Shown piece by piece: positions 37,605 to 48,081 of a stretch of DNA of 64,000 bases. Position numbers and translations under genes: made by a program. The stretch spans positions 62,001 through 126,000 of the forward strand of contig JAHHGZ010000011.1 of assembly GCA_019359595.1 (NCBI GenBank), read 5' to 3'. The stretch's first letter is position 1, and every line of letters begins with the position of its first letter. Below the pieces are notes generated by a model. It was not told where the DNA came from. It saw nothing but the letters and a program-made list of their open reading frames with translations, and made no database searches. Source of the stretch: Cyanomargarita calcarea GSE-NOS-MK-12-04C. Lineage in GTDB: Bacteria; Cyanobacteriota; Cyanobacteriia; Cyanobacteriales; Nostocaceae.

Positions 37605-40600
37605 CTAAAGCGGAAGTAAATCTGCGATCGCCTGAAGTAATTTCTCTGGTTCTACGGGTTTGGCTACGTGTTTTTGGAAACCTGCAGCTAATACACGCTC
37701 GCGATCGGTTTCTCCTGCATAAGCGGTAAGGGCGATCGCTTTTATCTCTCCCCCTTGCTCTACAGGCAGTTCTCTGATTTTACCAATCAAGCCGTAGCCG
37801 TCCATTTCTGGCATTCCTAAGTCGCTAATTAATAAATCTGGTTGGGACTGTGATAATATGTTCAATACTTCAGATCCAGAAGCGGCGACGGTTACTGTTG
37901 CTCCATATTGTTCGAGCAAGATGCACAGAAACTCGCGAGCATCGGCTATGTCATCGACAATCAGTATTTTTTGTCCTCCAAGAGATGAGGAAGTGAATTG
38001 CTCTATATCAACATCAGTTTCGATGTACTCATCTTGATTTGATAAAGACAAGGGAAGTCTGACAGTAAAGCTTGCTCCCTGTCCTTCACCAGGACTATCT
38101 ACTCCGACACTACCGCCATGTAATTCTACTAAATGCCTGACTATTGCTAATCCCAATCCTAATCCACCATAATTTCTCGTGGTACTGCTATCTGCTTGAC
38201 GGAAGTATTCAAAGACGTGGGGTAGAAATTTTGGGGAAATACCAAGCCCTGTGTCCCTGACAGTGATGAGTGCTGAGTGACTAACTAATCCATCTCTTGA
38301 CTCAGACCCCAATAAGACTTCTACCTGTCCACCTTGAGGTGTGAACTTGACGGCATTATTGAGGAGATTGCCAAAAACTTGTTGCAATCGATACGCATCA
38401 GCTTCAATTTTACCAACGTTGGGGTCAAACTGTGTTTTAATTTGAATGGATTTATTCTCTGCGGTTAATCGCACTGTTTCCAATGCAGCATCAATTACCG
38501 TTTTCAGGTCAAGGCTACCAATATTTAAAGTAACTTTACCTCGGAGAATGCGGGAGACATCCAAGAGATCGTCAATTAGTTGAATTTGTAATTTGGCATT
38601 GCGTTCAATAGTATCCAAGCCTTTGATTATAGTAGAACCGTCAAATTTACGAGTTTTGAGCAGTTTGGCCCAACCAAGGATGGGGTTGAGAGGCGATCGC
38701 AATTCGTGGGATAATACTGCGAGAAACTCATCTTTGATCCGGTTAGCTTTTTCGGCTTCATCCCTTGCTATTCTTTCCCGAGCTAAAAGTTGGGTACGTT
38801 CTTCTTCGACTAGTTTCTGGTCGTGAATATCTGTACAAGAACCAAACCATTTGATAATTTGCCCGTTTTCGTCACGCAAGGGAAACGCTCGTCCTAGATG
38901 CCAGCGATATTCCCCATCAGAGGCCCTCAATAAGCGGTATTCGATATCATAATTTTTACCCGTGGTCAGCGATTCATTCCAAATTTCTATAGACCTTTCC
39001 ACATCGTCTGGATGAAGTAAATGCGTCCAGCCTGAGCCTCGTACCTGGTCGAATGTTGTTCCTGTATAGTCGTACCAACGTTGATTGTAGTATTCGTGGT
39101 AGCCGTCTGGTTGTGTAATCCAGAATAACTGCGGCATTTGATCTGCAAGGTTGCGGTAGATTAATTGGCTTTGTCGCAACTCTTCTGACTCTTGCTTGCG
39201 GACGCTTACATCTATATTAGTCCCAATCATCCGCACAGCTTTACCAGACTCATTATAAAATAAGCGGGCTTTGGCCTCTATCCAGCGCATCTCACAATTG
39301 TCTGCACGGAATATACGGTACTCTACCACCCATTCCTGAATCTGATTTGCTATTGTATAAGCCAAACTTTCCTGCAAATGCGGCAAATCATCTTCGTGAA
39401 CTCGTTCTTGCCAACTGGCAACGTTACCACCAAAACAGCCCTTCTCAAATCCAAAAATCGCTTCTAGCTGTTCAGTCCTAACTATTACACCTGTCTCAAT
39501 ATTCCAATCAAAGCTGCCTATCTGCCCAGCTTCCTGTGCTAGTATCAACGATTCTTGACTTCTAGCTAGACTTTCTTCAGTATGTTTGCGGTGGGTAATA
39601 TCTTGAGTTGTTCCCATCATCCTCACCGCTTTTCCTTCAGCGCTGTAAAAAGCTTTGCCTTTGGCTGCGATCCAATGAACGCTGCCATCAGTCCAAATGG
39701 TGCGGTATTCTAGATTGTAATCAATACCATGCTCAAGAGTCTGGGTTACGGCAGCATGAGTGGATTCCCGGTCTTCTGGATGTAATAAATTGAGAAAAAT
39801 TTCGTAACTTATTTCGCTGTCACAGGAGAGTCCAAACAATGCTTTACATTGAGATGTCCATACTAACTCTGAAGTCGTGATATCCCAAAACCACATCCCC
39901 AACTGGGCCGCAGTAGTCGCCATTTCAATTCGTTCTGCACTGTCTAGTAAGTCTGCTTCTATTTGTTTGCGATCGCCGATATCGGTAGTGCTGCCAACGA
40001 CCCTGATAATATTACCATTGTGCCGAACTACTAATCCTCGATCCTCCACCCAAATATAACGACCATCTTTATGGCGGATGCGATACTCCGTTATGTAGCG
40101 ATCGCCTTCTTGTTTAGCAGCAGACTCCTCATCCATCCGTTGTAAATCCTCGGGATAAACAAGCGATCGCCACCATTCTAGGGTTGGTTCATGTTCATTC
40201 GAGGTATAACCCAAAAGAAGGGTAAAACTATTAGTTCTCTCTACCCTACCGCTCTCTACATCCCAGTCAAAAATCAGACAATTAACCGCCGTTGTCGCTA
40301 GCTCTAGTCGCTCTTTACTCTGCCGTTGCTCGTTGATATCTTGAGCAATACCCAGCACTCTTCGAGATTTTTTGTCAGTATTTGTACTGAGCAGGCTGAG
40401 ATGATTTGATAACCACCTCCACTCTCCATTTCGATGACGATATTGATATTCAGAGCTTATGACTTCCCCTTGTTGAAGCGAGTTGAGACGTTCAAAAGCA
40501 TCGGGAAATAGCGATTCCAGCCCAATAGCCTGAATTTCCTCGGTGGAGTAACCAAGAATCTCAGTCATTTGATAATTTGTGTAAATCAGTCGCTGCTCAA

Positions 40601-41123
40601 TTAAGTCATATATGTAAAATATGCCTGGAGTCGTCTCGGTAACCTGCTGAATTAAACCCGGACTTTCCTGCAAGACTTCTGTCAAATTTATTTCTTCTTG
40701 TTTTGGTACCGCAATCTCAACAAAATTTGTGACAGCAGCATAGGGTAAACTTGCTCCCAATTGGAAGAGCGGTTGCGAATCGAGGGATAACCAAACTAAG
40801 TCTCCATTTGGCTTATATAAACCCATTACCACATTCAAACAAGGCTTACCCGTCTCAAGAGTAACCACTGCCGGATGCGTCTGACCGGGGAAAGGAGAAC
40901 CATCTTCGTGAATGGCTTGCCAAGGTGGATCGAGGGAAGTGCGTCCAATTAATTGTTCTGCTGTGAGTCCAAGAATTTGTTCAGCAGCCGGATTACAACC
41001 TTGAATGGTACCATCCGCTAACTGAAGTACAGTTCCCTGTTCTTTTGTGTTTATCATCGAGCGATCGCGGGGTGAGAACTTTTCATCAGCTAACTGATTT
41101 TTGCACTTATCAAAGTCTGGCAT
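37605..41123 (-). CDS. Multi-PAS hybrid histidine kinase with C-terminal receiver
   Basis: 1172 residues, no membrane segments. Six PAS/PAC units run from about 30 to 790, several ending in DI-rich PAC tails (GIAQDINEQRQ, GSTTDIGDRKQ, GTTQDITHRKH, GTNIDVSVRKQ, GSCTDIHDQKL). Then come HisKA with FLAVLSHELRSPLNP (about 815), HATPase with NLLNNAVKFTP, DTGLGIS and GLGLGLAIV, and from about 1050 a receiver domain (KILIVDDIADAREF, phospho-acceptor in LLISDLGMPEMDGYG, conserved Lys in HVAKPVEPEK). A soluble sensor of unknown, probably several, signals. The output must pass to another protein. Start ATG 41123 gives a normal hydrophilic N-terminus. Confidence 0.93.
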   Translation of the reverse strand: MPDFDKCKNQLADEKFSPRDRSMINTKEQGTVLQLADGTIQGCNPAAEQILGLTAEQLIGRTSLDPPWQAIHEDGSPFPGQTHPAVVTLETGKPCLNVVMGLYKPNGDLVWLSLDSQPLFQLGASLPYAAVTNFVEIAVPKQEEINLTEVLQESPGLIQQVTETTPGIFYIYDLIEQRLIYTNYQMTEILGYSTEEIQAIGLESLFPDAFERLNSLQQGEVISSEYQYRHRNGEWRWLSNHLSLLSTNTDKKSRRVLGIAQDINEQRQSKERLELATTAVNCLIFDWDVESGRVERTNSFTLLLGYTSNEHEPTLEWWRSLVYPEDLQRMDEESAAKQEGDRYITEYRIRHKDGRYIWVEDRGLVVRHNGNIIRVVGSTTDIGDRKQIEADLLDSAERIEMATTAAQLGMWFWDITTSELVWTSQCKALFGLSCDSEISYEIFLNLLHPEDRESTHAAVTQTLEHGIDYNLEYRTIWTDGSVHWIAAKGKAFYSAEGKAVRMMGTTQDITHRKHTEESLARSQESLILAQEAGQIGSFDWNIETGVIVRTEQLEAIFGFEKGCFGGNVASWQERVHEDDLPHLQESLAYTIANQIQEWVVEYRIFRADNCEMRWIEAKARLFYNESGKAVRMIGTNIDVSVRKQESEELRQSQLIYRNLADQMPQLFWITQPDGYHEYYNQRWYDYTGTTFDQVRGSGWTHLLHPDDVERSIEIWNESLTTGKNYDIEYRLLRASDGEYRWHLGRAFPLRDENGQIIKWFGSCTDIHDQKLVEEERTQLLARERIARDEAEKANRIKDEFLAVLSHELRSPLNPILGWAKLLKTRKFDGSTIIKGLDTIERNAKLQIQLIDDLLDVSRILRGKVTLNIGSLDLKTVIDAALETVRLTAENKSIQIKTQFDPNVGKIEADAYRLQQVFGNLLNNAVKFTPQGGQVEVLLGSESRDGLVSHSALITVRDTGLGISPKFLPHVFEYFRQADSSTTRNYGGLGLGLAIVRHLVELHGGSVGVDSPGEGQGASFTVRLPLSLSNQDEYIETDVDIEQFTSSSLGGQKILIVDDIADAREFLCILLEQYGATVTVAASGSEVLNILSQSQPDLLISDLGMPEMDGYGLIGKIRELPVEQGGEIKAIALTAYAGETDRERVLAAGFQKHVAKPVEPEKLLQAIADLLPL

Positions 41124-41355
41124 TTTCTCCGGTTGAGCAAATTGTAGGAAATTTAAATTGGGGCTTATATCTTATGACATAAATTTTAGTTTAACGTCGT
41201 CCATCCCAAGATAGGGAGTACAGGATAGGGGATTGAATTATTTTGTTAATTTTCCAGAATCTCGCAAAACTGATTTTATCTACATCGAAGTAGTTAAGTA
41301 GATGTCAAAAAAAAGCCTTCTAAACCAGTAAATATACTTAAAAAACTGCGAGCAA

Positions 41356-41387
41356 GACCCCCGACTTATCTAAGAAGTCGGGGATCT
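41356..41387. repeat. Dispersed hairpin GACCCCCGACTT...AAGTCGGGG (copy 1)
   Basis: CCCCGACTT pairs with AAGTCGGGG around a short loop. Related hairpins are at 51102-51135 and 52664-52698. It lies in the 530-base gap between the hybrid kinase and the glycosyltransferase, where I see nothing else. Confidence 0.7.
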
Positions 41388-41654
41388 GAGCAATCGCAAT
41401 CCACCAGATATCTATTAGAAAATTTCTGAGTTGAATCGGCATAAGTAGCAAAGGTAATTTTTATTCTTTTAGAGGTAGATATCTCAGTACCTGGGGTAGA
41501 CATAAATTTATCTTGGAAAGCATAACATTGTAGTTAAATTCCTGCTTGAGTCGTTTTTCAAGTGAAGTTAGTCGATCAAATTGACTATTTTGAAGACACT
41601 TATTAGCAAGCAAGGAGGTTGTTGGAATCAAGGTGTTACTTTTTGGAGGTTCTT

Positions 41655-42731
41655 ATGCGGATTGCTCAAGTTGCCCCACTATGGGAGAGAGTTCCACCAC
41701 CAGCGTATGGGGGAATAGAGTTAGTAGTAGGGTTGTTGACTGATGAATTAGTTCGACGGGGACATGAAGTAACGCTGTTTGCATCAGGAGATTCTATCAG
41801 TTTGGCAAAGTTGGAATCAATTCATCCCCGCGCTCTCAGATTAGATCCTAACATTAAGGAATACAACATCTATGAGATGCTGCAACTAGGTACAGTATAC
41901 GAGCGTGCGGAAGAGTTTGATATTATCCATTCCCATATGGGCTGTGCAGCATTGCCCTATGGGAATCTAGTCAAAACACCTACAGTTCATACCTTGCATG
42001 GTGTTTTTACCTCCGACAACGAAAAAATGTTTACATATGCTAAACGTCAACCTTATATTAGTATTTCGGATGCTCAACGAGAAGCAAATTTAGGGTTGAA
42101 TTGTGTAGCGACGGTTTATAACGGAATTGATGTTAGCAGTTATGAGTTTCATCCCGAACCGAAAAATCCACCCTATTTAGCGTTTTTGGGTAGGATTTCG
42201 CCAGAAAAAGGTCCACATTTGGCAATAGAAATTGCTAAAAAATCTGGTTGGCATTTGAAAATGGCAGGTAAGGTAGATATTGTTGATGTAGAATATTTTG
42301 AAAAAGAAATTAAACCTCACATTGATGGAAAGCAAATTGAATATTTAGGTGAAGCAAACCATTTTGAGAAAAATGCTTTAATGGGTGGTGCTGTTGCAAC
42401 GTTGTTCCCCATCACTTGGAGAGAACCCTTTGGTTTGGTGATGGTTGAATCAATGGCTGCAGGTACACCAGTGATTGCAATGAAATTGGGTTCAACTTTA
42501 GAGGTAATTGTTGATAGCAAGACTGGGTTTTTATGCGACACCGTGGATGAATGCGTGAATGCAGTCTCGAAAGTGGCAGAATTAGACCGCAAAATATGTC
42601 GGGAACACGTATTGAACCGTTTCAGCGTTCAGCGAATGACTGATGGTTATGAAGCAGTTTATCAACAAATCATGGCGGAGAAGTTTGCCCGCAATGGACA
42701 CAGCCGCAAACCTCTAATTGTCAGTGTTTAG
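41655..42731 (+). CDS. Glycosyltransferase family 4
   Basis: 358 residues from ATG 41655, supported by GGAGG seven bases upstream. GT-B fold: N-terminal MRIAQVAPLWERVPPPAYGGIELVV, DIIHSHMG, LAFLGRISPEKGPHLAIEIA, and the donor-binding EPFGLVMVESMAAGTPVIA (EX7E motif). A cytoplasmic transferase from a nucleotide-sugar, probably for exopolysaccharide or glycolipid. The acceptor is unknown and no polysaccharide cluster is adjacent. Confidence 0.92.
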   Translation: MRIAQVAPLWERVPPPAYGGIELVVGLLTDELVRRGHEVTLFASGDSISLAKLESIHPRALRLDPNIKEYNIYEMLQLGTVYERAEEFDIIHSHMGCAALPYGNLVKTPTVHTLHGVFTSDNEKMFTYAKRQPYISISDAQREANLGLNCVATVYNGIDVSSYEFHPEPKNPPYLAFLGRISPEKGPHLAIEIAKKSGWHLKMAGKVDIVDVEYFEKEIKPHIDGKQIEYLGEANHFEKNALMGGAVATLFPITWREPFGLVMVESMAAGTPVIAMKLGSTLEVIVDSKTGFLCDTVDECVNAVSKVAELDRKICREHVLNRFSVQRMTDGYEAVYQQIMAEKFARNGHSRKPLIVSV

Positions 42732-42936
42732 TGCAGAGCCCCACCCTAGCCCTGTCAAGATAACTTTTTTGTCTGGGCTAAAAGCTTGGCAGTGGAGATA
42801 TGTGGATGACGAGGGAAGAGCGATAGCGAAGCTGACCGTTGGCGTAGCCGCTTGTTAAGGATGTGGAGAGCTTGTTCAATTTCTCATGAATCATTTAGAA
42901 TGGCTAGAGAAACATAAATCTCGGCGATTAACTGTA

Positions 42937-43203
42937 ATGACTATCAAAGAATTGCTCTTACAAGAAATTGACAACACCCCCAATGAAATCTTAGAGGATA
43001 TACTTGGTTTTTTGCAATCACTGAAAACATCCCCAAAACATCACCCAAACACATATCGAGAACTCTTAGAACGCATTGATTACCTTGAAGCAATAGTAGG
43101 TATTCGTAAAGGACTAGATGAGTTTGAGCAAGGTCAAGGAATTCCTGCCGAGGAAGCGTTGGCAACCTTACAGCAAAAATTTAACATTCCTCCTCGCTCA
43201 TAA
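42937..43203 (+). CDS. DUF2281-like antitoxin
   Basis: 88 residues from ATG 42937 (the frame is open from 42886). The start TIKELLLQEIDNTPNEILEDILGFLQSLK is the typical opening of small cyanobacterial antitoxins next to RelE/ParE toxins, and the end is charged (GIPAEEALATLQQKF). It is immediately followed by the RelE-like reading frame. Expected to bind the toxin and the promoter. Confidence 0.75.
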   Translation: MTIKELLLQEIDNTPNEILEDILGFLQSLKTSPKHHPNTYRELLERIDYLEAIVGIRKGLDEFEQGQGIPAEEALATLQQKFNIPPRS

Positions 43204-43517
43204 ATTACCAAGTTATTATTCAACCTATTGCTTTTCAAGAAATAGAAACCTCCTATCGTTGGATGTGTGATAATCTGAATCCTGAAGTAGCAAATAATTG
43301 GTACTACGAACTTCAAGATGCCATAGCATCACTACAAAAATTTCCTAATCGCTGTACCATAGCACCAGAAGCCAAAGCGGTTGGTCGTGAAATTCGGCAA
43401 CTCTGGATCGGAAAAAAAAGAAAATATCGAGTTTTGTTTGTAGTCGAGGAAGATATTGTCGCAATTGTTCATGTTCGGGACAGTCGCCAATCTTATCTAG
43501 GTGAAGAATCTGAATGA
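43200..43517 (+). CDS. RelE/ParE-family toxin with probable lost start codon
   Basis: The RelE-like frame reads NYQVIIQPIAFQEIETSYRW from 43203 onward, continuing NLNPEVANNWYYELQDAI, FPNRCTIAPEA, REIRQLWIGKKRKYRVLFVV and IVHVRDSRQ, a complete toxin of about 105 residues. The codon where ATG is expected (43200-43202) is ATA. In the usual overlap the antitoxin stop would be TGA within ATGA; here it is TAA within ATAA, so one G-to-A change explains both. The first in-frame ATG (43263) would remove 21 conserved residues. The toxin is probably silent or poorly made. Confidence 0.65.
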   Translation: MNYQVIIQPIAFQEIETSYRWMCDNLNPEVANNWYYELQDAIASLQKFPNRCTIAPEAKAVGREIRQLWIGKKRKYRVLFVVEEDIVAIVHVRDSRQSYLGEESE

Positions 43518-43653
43518 TTTTTGTCAGCGTCCCTCTGCGCTTAAAAACGCTACGAATTTATGCAAAGCCGTACTAAGTACCCATGCGTCCGCTCACTTGA
43601 ACCGCGATCGCACTCCGATAATTATCCGGCTATTTGTCACCAAGACGCGGGCT

Positions 43654-43857
43654 AAACCCCACCCCCGCGATCGGGCTACCGTGTACACACAAGTCCTGTC
43701 CGCATGGGTTTCAAATCTTCTAGCCCCTTAAATACTTAAGTTTTGGGGACTTGAAACTTCGCTTCTCCCCAGGAATTAGGAGCTAGGGCAACGAAACCAA
43801 GTGTTAGGTAGAATTTCGAGACTTGTGTGTACACCGTAGGTGATCGGGGGTGGGTTT
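43654..43857. repeat. Inverted-repeat (MITE-like) element of about 200 bases
   Basis: The arms 43654-43695 and 43820-43857 are reverse complements over almost their whole length (AAACCC...ACCCCCG at the outside, GTGTACACACAAGTC at the inside). The centre has further pairing (GTTTCAAATC near 43709 with GACTTGAAAC near 43749). The surrounding gap 43518-43969 has no credible gene. Confidence 0.75.
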
Positions 43858-43969
43858 TTGAATATTATTTGAGATATTGCAACAGAGCAAAAAAATATAC
43901 AATTAACGGCAGTAGGCGCTGAAAGCCTTCCCCCAGGGTAGAACACGGATACACGCAGATGATAAAAGA

Positions 43970-45502
43970 TTACTGCATCCGATCAATTGTGCGATATTGA
44001 ATTGCCTCTGCCACATACTGAGGTTTCAATTCATCATCTGCCGCTAAATCTGCAATCGTCCGAGCGACTTTCAGAATGCGATCGCTTGCTCTTGCAGATA
44101 AGCCTAATTTTCTAATTGCAGATTCTAATAGATTGCGGCTGGCATCGTCTAATCTACACCATTTGTGCATATGACGGCTTTGCATCTGTGCATTGCAACG
44201 CAGATTTGCTTCCTCTTGAAAGCGAACTGAAGCGCGATCGCGTGCTTGTTGGACTCGTTGACGAACCGATTCTGACGCTTCCCCTGTCGATTGTTGGGTA
44301 ATTTCCTCGGGTTTCAAGCGATTCACCGCTACTTGGAGGTCAATTCTATCCATCAACGGTCCAGAAAGTTTCGCCCAATATTGCTCTCTTTTGCTTGGCG
44401 AACAGGTACACTGTTGAATGGTATCGCCGTAATAACCGCAAGGACAAGGATTGGTACTCGCCACCAAAGTAAACTGTGCCGGAAACATCACAGATTGTCG
44501 AGTCCGTGATATTGTTACATAGCCATCTTCCAAGGGTTGACGTAAAAATTCCAAGACATCTCGTTTAAATTCTGTTAACTCATCAAGAAAAAGTATGCCT
44601 TGATGTGCTAATGAAATTTCTCCCGGACGGGGAAAACTGCCACCACCCACAAGAGAAGGTCCAGAAGCTGAATGATGGGGACTGCGAAATGGGCGATCGC
44701 GTACCAATGAACCGCGATTTTTCAATAAACCTGCCACTGAGTGAATCCGGGTCACCTCCAACGCTTCCGCAAAACCCAATGGTGGTAAAATCCCTGGTAA
44801 ACGTCTCGCTAGCATCGTCTTCCCACTTCCAGGCGGTCCCACAAAGACTAAATTATGCCCGCCGGCAGCAGCAATTTCTAATGCCCGTCGTGCGTGTGCT
44901 TGTCCTTTGACTTCCCGCAAATCTGCACTCTGTAAAGGTGTGGTATGGTACGTCTCTACTGTGTCCTTGAACTCAACAGGTTGATAGCCTCCTGGATTGT
45001 TTAAAAAATTAGTGACTTCCTTAATATTTTTGAACCCATAAACCGTCAAACCCTTGACCACGGAAGCTTCCTGAGCATTATCTACAGGGACAACCAAACC
45101 TGTAATTCCCATCTTTTGTGCCGTCGCAGCAATTGGTAAAACACCTGCGACAGGACGCAAAGAACCATCAAGGGAAACTTCCCCCAGGAATAAATGGTCA
45201 CCTAATAACTGCGCGCTAACTTGCTCTGAAGCCGCTAAAATGCCAACACTTATAGGCAAATCAAAACAGGGACCCTCCTTGCGTAAATCAGCCGGGGTTA
45301 AATTAATCACAATTTTTCGCATGGGAAAAGCAAAACCTGTATTTTTCAGCGTTGCCCTGACTCTTTCCTTAGATTCCTGCACCGCTGCATCAGGCAATCC
45401 CAACATCACAATTCCTGGCAAACCCCCCGACACATCAACTTCCACCCCCACCTTCACAGCATCGATGCCGACAATCGATCCACTCCAAACTCTGGCAAGC
45501 AT
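43970..45502 (-). CDS. comM: YifB/ComM family Mg-chelatase-like AAA+ ATPase
   Basis: 510 residues. Hexameric helicase-like ATPase that promotes branch migration in natural transformation (shown for ComM in Vibrio and others). It has an N-terminal Lon-like fold (GIDAVKVGVEVDVSGGLPGIVMLGLPDAAV), Walker A GPPGSGKTMLAR, the Walker B region ILFLDELTEF, and a zinc-like NPCPCGYYGD...CTCSP motif. Full length. It is divergent from the HIT gene. Filamentous cyanobacteria can be naturally competent, but function here is inferred. Confidence 0.95.
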   Translation of the reverse strand: MLARVWSGSIVGIDAVKVGVEVDVSGGLPGIVMLGLPDAAVQESKERVRATLKNTGFAFPMRKIVINLTPADLRKEGPCFDLPISVGILAASEQVSAQLLGDHLFLGEVSLDGSLRPVAGVLPIAATAQKMGITGLVVPVDNAQEASVVKGLTVYGFKNIKEVTNFLNNPGGYQPVEFKDTVETYHTTPLQSADLREVKGQAHARRALEIAAAGGHNLVFVGPPGSGKTMLARRLPGILPPLGFAEALEVTRIHSVAGLLKNRGSLVRDRPFRSPHHSASGPSLVGGGSFPRPGEISLAHQGILFLDELTEFKRDVLEFLRQPLEDGYVTISRTRQSVMFPAQFTLVASTNPCPCGYYGDTIQQCTCSPSKREQYWAKLSGPLMDRIDLQVAVNRLKPEEITQQSTGEASESVRQRVQQARDRASVRFQEEANLRCNAQMQSRHMHKWCRLDDASRNLLESAIRKLGLSARASDRILKVARTIADLAADDELKPQYVAEAIQYRTIDRMQ

Positions 45503-45504
45503 GA

Positions 45505-45924
<420 letters not shown>

Positions 45925-45972
45925 GAGTGTTCTTGAGTCTTCATATCATAAATAAAAGTTATTTTAAGATTC

Positions 45973-46000
45973 TTGACAAGATGATTTACAAGGCACACTT
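45973..46000 (+). promoter_or_regulatory. Possible psbA promoter
   Basis: TTGACA at 45973-45978 is a perfect -35 box. At 16-17 bases downstream only a weak -10 (ACACTT) is present. The distance to the psbA ATG (about 70 bases) fits known psbA leaders. Tentative. Confidence 0.3.
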
Positions 46001-46072
46001 GAGCGTCTAAGGTAGAACCATGTAGGTGAATTCTCCTACTGTTGAAGATTAAACCAAAGCACTCATAAACTC

Positions 46073-47155
46073 ATGACAACAACCCTACAACGTCGTGACA
46101 ACGGCAACGTATGGGAGCGGTTCTGCGATTGGATCACCAGCACTGACAACCGTTTATATGTCGGTTGGTTCGGCGTTTTGATGATTCCAACTTTGCTATC
46201 CGCAACCATCTGCTTCATCATCGCATTCATCGCAGCACCGCCCGTAGACATTGATGGCATCCGCGAACCGGTCGCAGGTTCCTTGCTTTACGGAAACAAC
46301 ATCATCTCCGGCGCTATTATCCCCTCCTCCAACGCGATCGGCTTGCACTTTTACCCCATCTGGGAAGCTGCTTCCTTGGATGAGTGGTTGTATAACGGCG
46401 GACCTTACCAATTGATAGTATTCCACTTCCTCATCGGTTGCTTCTGCTACCTGGGTCGTCAGTGGGAATTGTCTTACCGTTTGGGTATGCGTCCTTGGAT
46501 CTGCGTAGCTTACTCTGCTCCTTTGGCCTCAGCAGTCGCAGTATTCTTGATTTACCCCATCGGACAAGGTTCCTTCTCCGACGGTATGCCCTTGGGTATC
46601 TCCGGTACCTTCAACTTCATGATTGTGTTCCAAGCAGAACACAATATCTTGATGCATCCCTTCCACCAATTAGGTGTAGCAGGTGTCTTTGGTGGTTCTT
46701 TGTTCAGTGCAATGCACGGTTCATTGGTAACTTCTTCTTTGGTACGTGAAACCAGCGAAACCGAATCTCTGAACTACGGCTACAAATTTGGTCAAGAAGA
46801 AGAAACCTACAACATCGTAGCTGCTCACGGTTACTTCGGACGTTTGATTTTCCAATATGCGTCCTTCAACAATAGCCGTTCCTTGCACTTCTTACTTGCG
46901 ACATGGCCTGTTGTCGGTATCTGGTTCACAGCACTGGGTATCAGCACAATGGCATTCAACCTGAATGGTTTCAACTTCAACCAGTCAATCCTAGATTCTG
47001 AAGGTCGTGTCATCAATACTTGGGCAGACGTAATCAACCGAGCTAACTTAGGTATGGAAGTAATGCACGAGCGTAACGCTCACAACTTCCCCTTAGATTT
47101 GGCTACTGGTGAAGCGACTCCACTTGCTTTGAGCGCTCCTGCAATCAACGGTTGA
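46073..47155 (+). CDS. psbA: Photosystem II reaction centre protein D1
   Basis: 360 residues, five membrane helices, thylakoid. All key residues are in place: Tyr161, Asp170, Glu189, His190, His198, His215, Ser264, His272, His332, Glu333, Asp342 and Ala344, followed by a 16-residue tail ([16 protein letters not shown]) removed on maturation. Gln130 marks the low-light D1:1 type. Gly80, Phe158 and Thr286 argue against the microaerobic D1'. The gene stands alone with its own terminator. Other psbA copies are expected elsewhere in the genome. Codon use is strongly biased, as in highly expressed genes. Confidence 0.99.
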   Translation: MTTTLQRRDNGNVWERFCDWITSTDNRLYVGWFGVLMIPTLLSATICFIIAFIAAPPVDIDGIREPVAGSLLYGNNIISGAIIPSSNAIGLHFYPIWEAASLDEWLYNGGPYQLIVFHFLIGCFCYLGRQWELSYRLGMRPWICVAYSAPLASAVAVFLIYPIGQGSFSDGMPLGISGTFNFMIVFQAEHNILMHPFHQLGVAGVFGGSLFSAMHGSLVTSSLVRETSETESLNYGYKFGQEEETYNIVAAHGYFGRLIFQYASFNNSRSLHFLLATWPVVGIWFTALGISTMAFNLNGFNFNQSILDSEGRVINTWADVINRANLGMEVMHERNAHNFPLDLATGEATPLALSAPAING

Positions 47156-47221
47156 TTGGTAAAGACGTTAAATGGGGTTTAACGTCTCTACAGGAAATGT
47201 AACGTTTCTACATAATACAAT

Positions 47222-47258
47222 AAAACGCTCTTTAGGAAACTAGAGAGCGTTTTATTTT
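47222..47258 (+). terminator. Rho-independent terminator after psbA
   Basis: A perfect 10-base stem AAAACGCTCT (47222-47231) with AGAGCGTTTT (47244-47253), followed by ATTTT. A smaller hairpin (AGACGTTAAA/TTTAACGTCT) lies at 47162-47186. Confidence 0.9.
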
Positions 47259-47333
47259 CTGTTCTTACTTCCCGTCGGAAAATTCATAATTTCATCTGCG
47301 TCTATCTACGGTTAATAATTTATCCTTTGAGTT

Positions 47334-47420
47334 GGGGGTTTAATACCCCGACCTCTACAGTTCGTCCGTTTTGAGTTGGGGTGTGAATCCACATATATTC
47401 TTCCTTCTTCCTTCATTCAA
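47334..47420 (+). repeat. Dispersed repeat, TAATACCCCGAC family (copy 2)
   Basis: Blocks GGGTTTAATACCCCGACC, CGTTTTGAGTTGGGG, GAATCCACA and CTTCCTTCTTCCTTCAT in the same order as at 31607 (minus) and 51177. Confidence 0.75.
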
Positions 47421-47484
47421 TTGGCTCCAAAATCGCCACGAAATGGCATCATAGTAATAGTACGAAAATACTGGAGATAGAGCC

Positions 47485-48081
47485 ACGGTTTACGCACGTC
47501 CCTTAGCACGGTTAATTGAACAATTGCAACGCTTGCCGGGAGTTGGCCCAAAAACTGCCCAAAGATTAGCTTTGCACATTTTGAAGCGCCCGGAGGCAGA
47601 AGTGGAAGCTTTGGCACAAGCCCTAATCGAGGCAAAAAAACAGATAGGCTTGTGTTCCGTCTGCTTTCACTTATCTGCTGACCCTGTTTGCGAACTTTGT
47701 CGCAACCCCAACCGGGATAACACTACTTATTGTGTAGTGGCTGACTCTCGTGATGTGATTGCCTTAGAAAGAACAAGAGAGTTTAAAGGCAAGTATCATG
47801 TCTTAGGTGGAGTAATTTCGCCGATAGATGGTATTGGACCAGAACAACTTACCATTAATTCTTTAGTACGACGGGTGAGTAAAGACCAGCCAAAAGAGGT
47901 GATTTTGGCGATTAGTCCCAGCGTGGAAGGTGAGACGACAACGCTGTATCTCGGTCATTTACTTAAACCTTTTACTAAAGTAACGCGGATTGCCTTTGGT
48001 TTACCTGTGGGTGGCGATTTGGAGTATGCTGACGAGGTGACCCTGGCGAGAGCCTTGGAAGGCCGTCGGGAGTTGGATTAG
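47485..48081 (+). CDS. recR: Recombination protein RecR, with a non-standard start
   Basis: Recombinational repair protein acting with RecO/RecF at gaps. Helix-hairpin-helix [16 protein letters not shown], zinc finger [16 protein letters not shown], and a Toprim domain ([13 protein letters not shown], then [14 protein letters not shown]). Conserved N-terminal sequence [12 protein letters not shown] precedes the first usual start (TTG 47524). The frame is open to 47461 with no ATG, GTG or TTG there. GGAGA at 47473-47477 points to ACG 47485 or GTT 47488 as the start position, giving 198 residues, the normal length. Either a rare start codon or a point mutation. Confidence 0.85.
   Translation, partial: TVYARPLARLIEQLQRLPGVGPKTAQRLALHILKRPEAEVEALAQALIEAKKQIGLCSVCFHLSADPVCELCRNPNRDNTTYCVVADSRDVIALERTREFKGKYHVLGGVISPIDGIGPEQLTINSLVRRVSKDQPKEVILAISPSVEGETTTLYLGHLLKPFTKVTRIAFGLPVGGDLEYADEVTLARALEGRRELD

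Noticed and set aside
46073-47155. Microaerobic D1' or high-light D1:2 form
   Set aside because: Gln130 points to D1:1, and Gly80, Phe158 and Thr286 are the ordinary residues.
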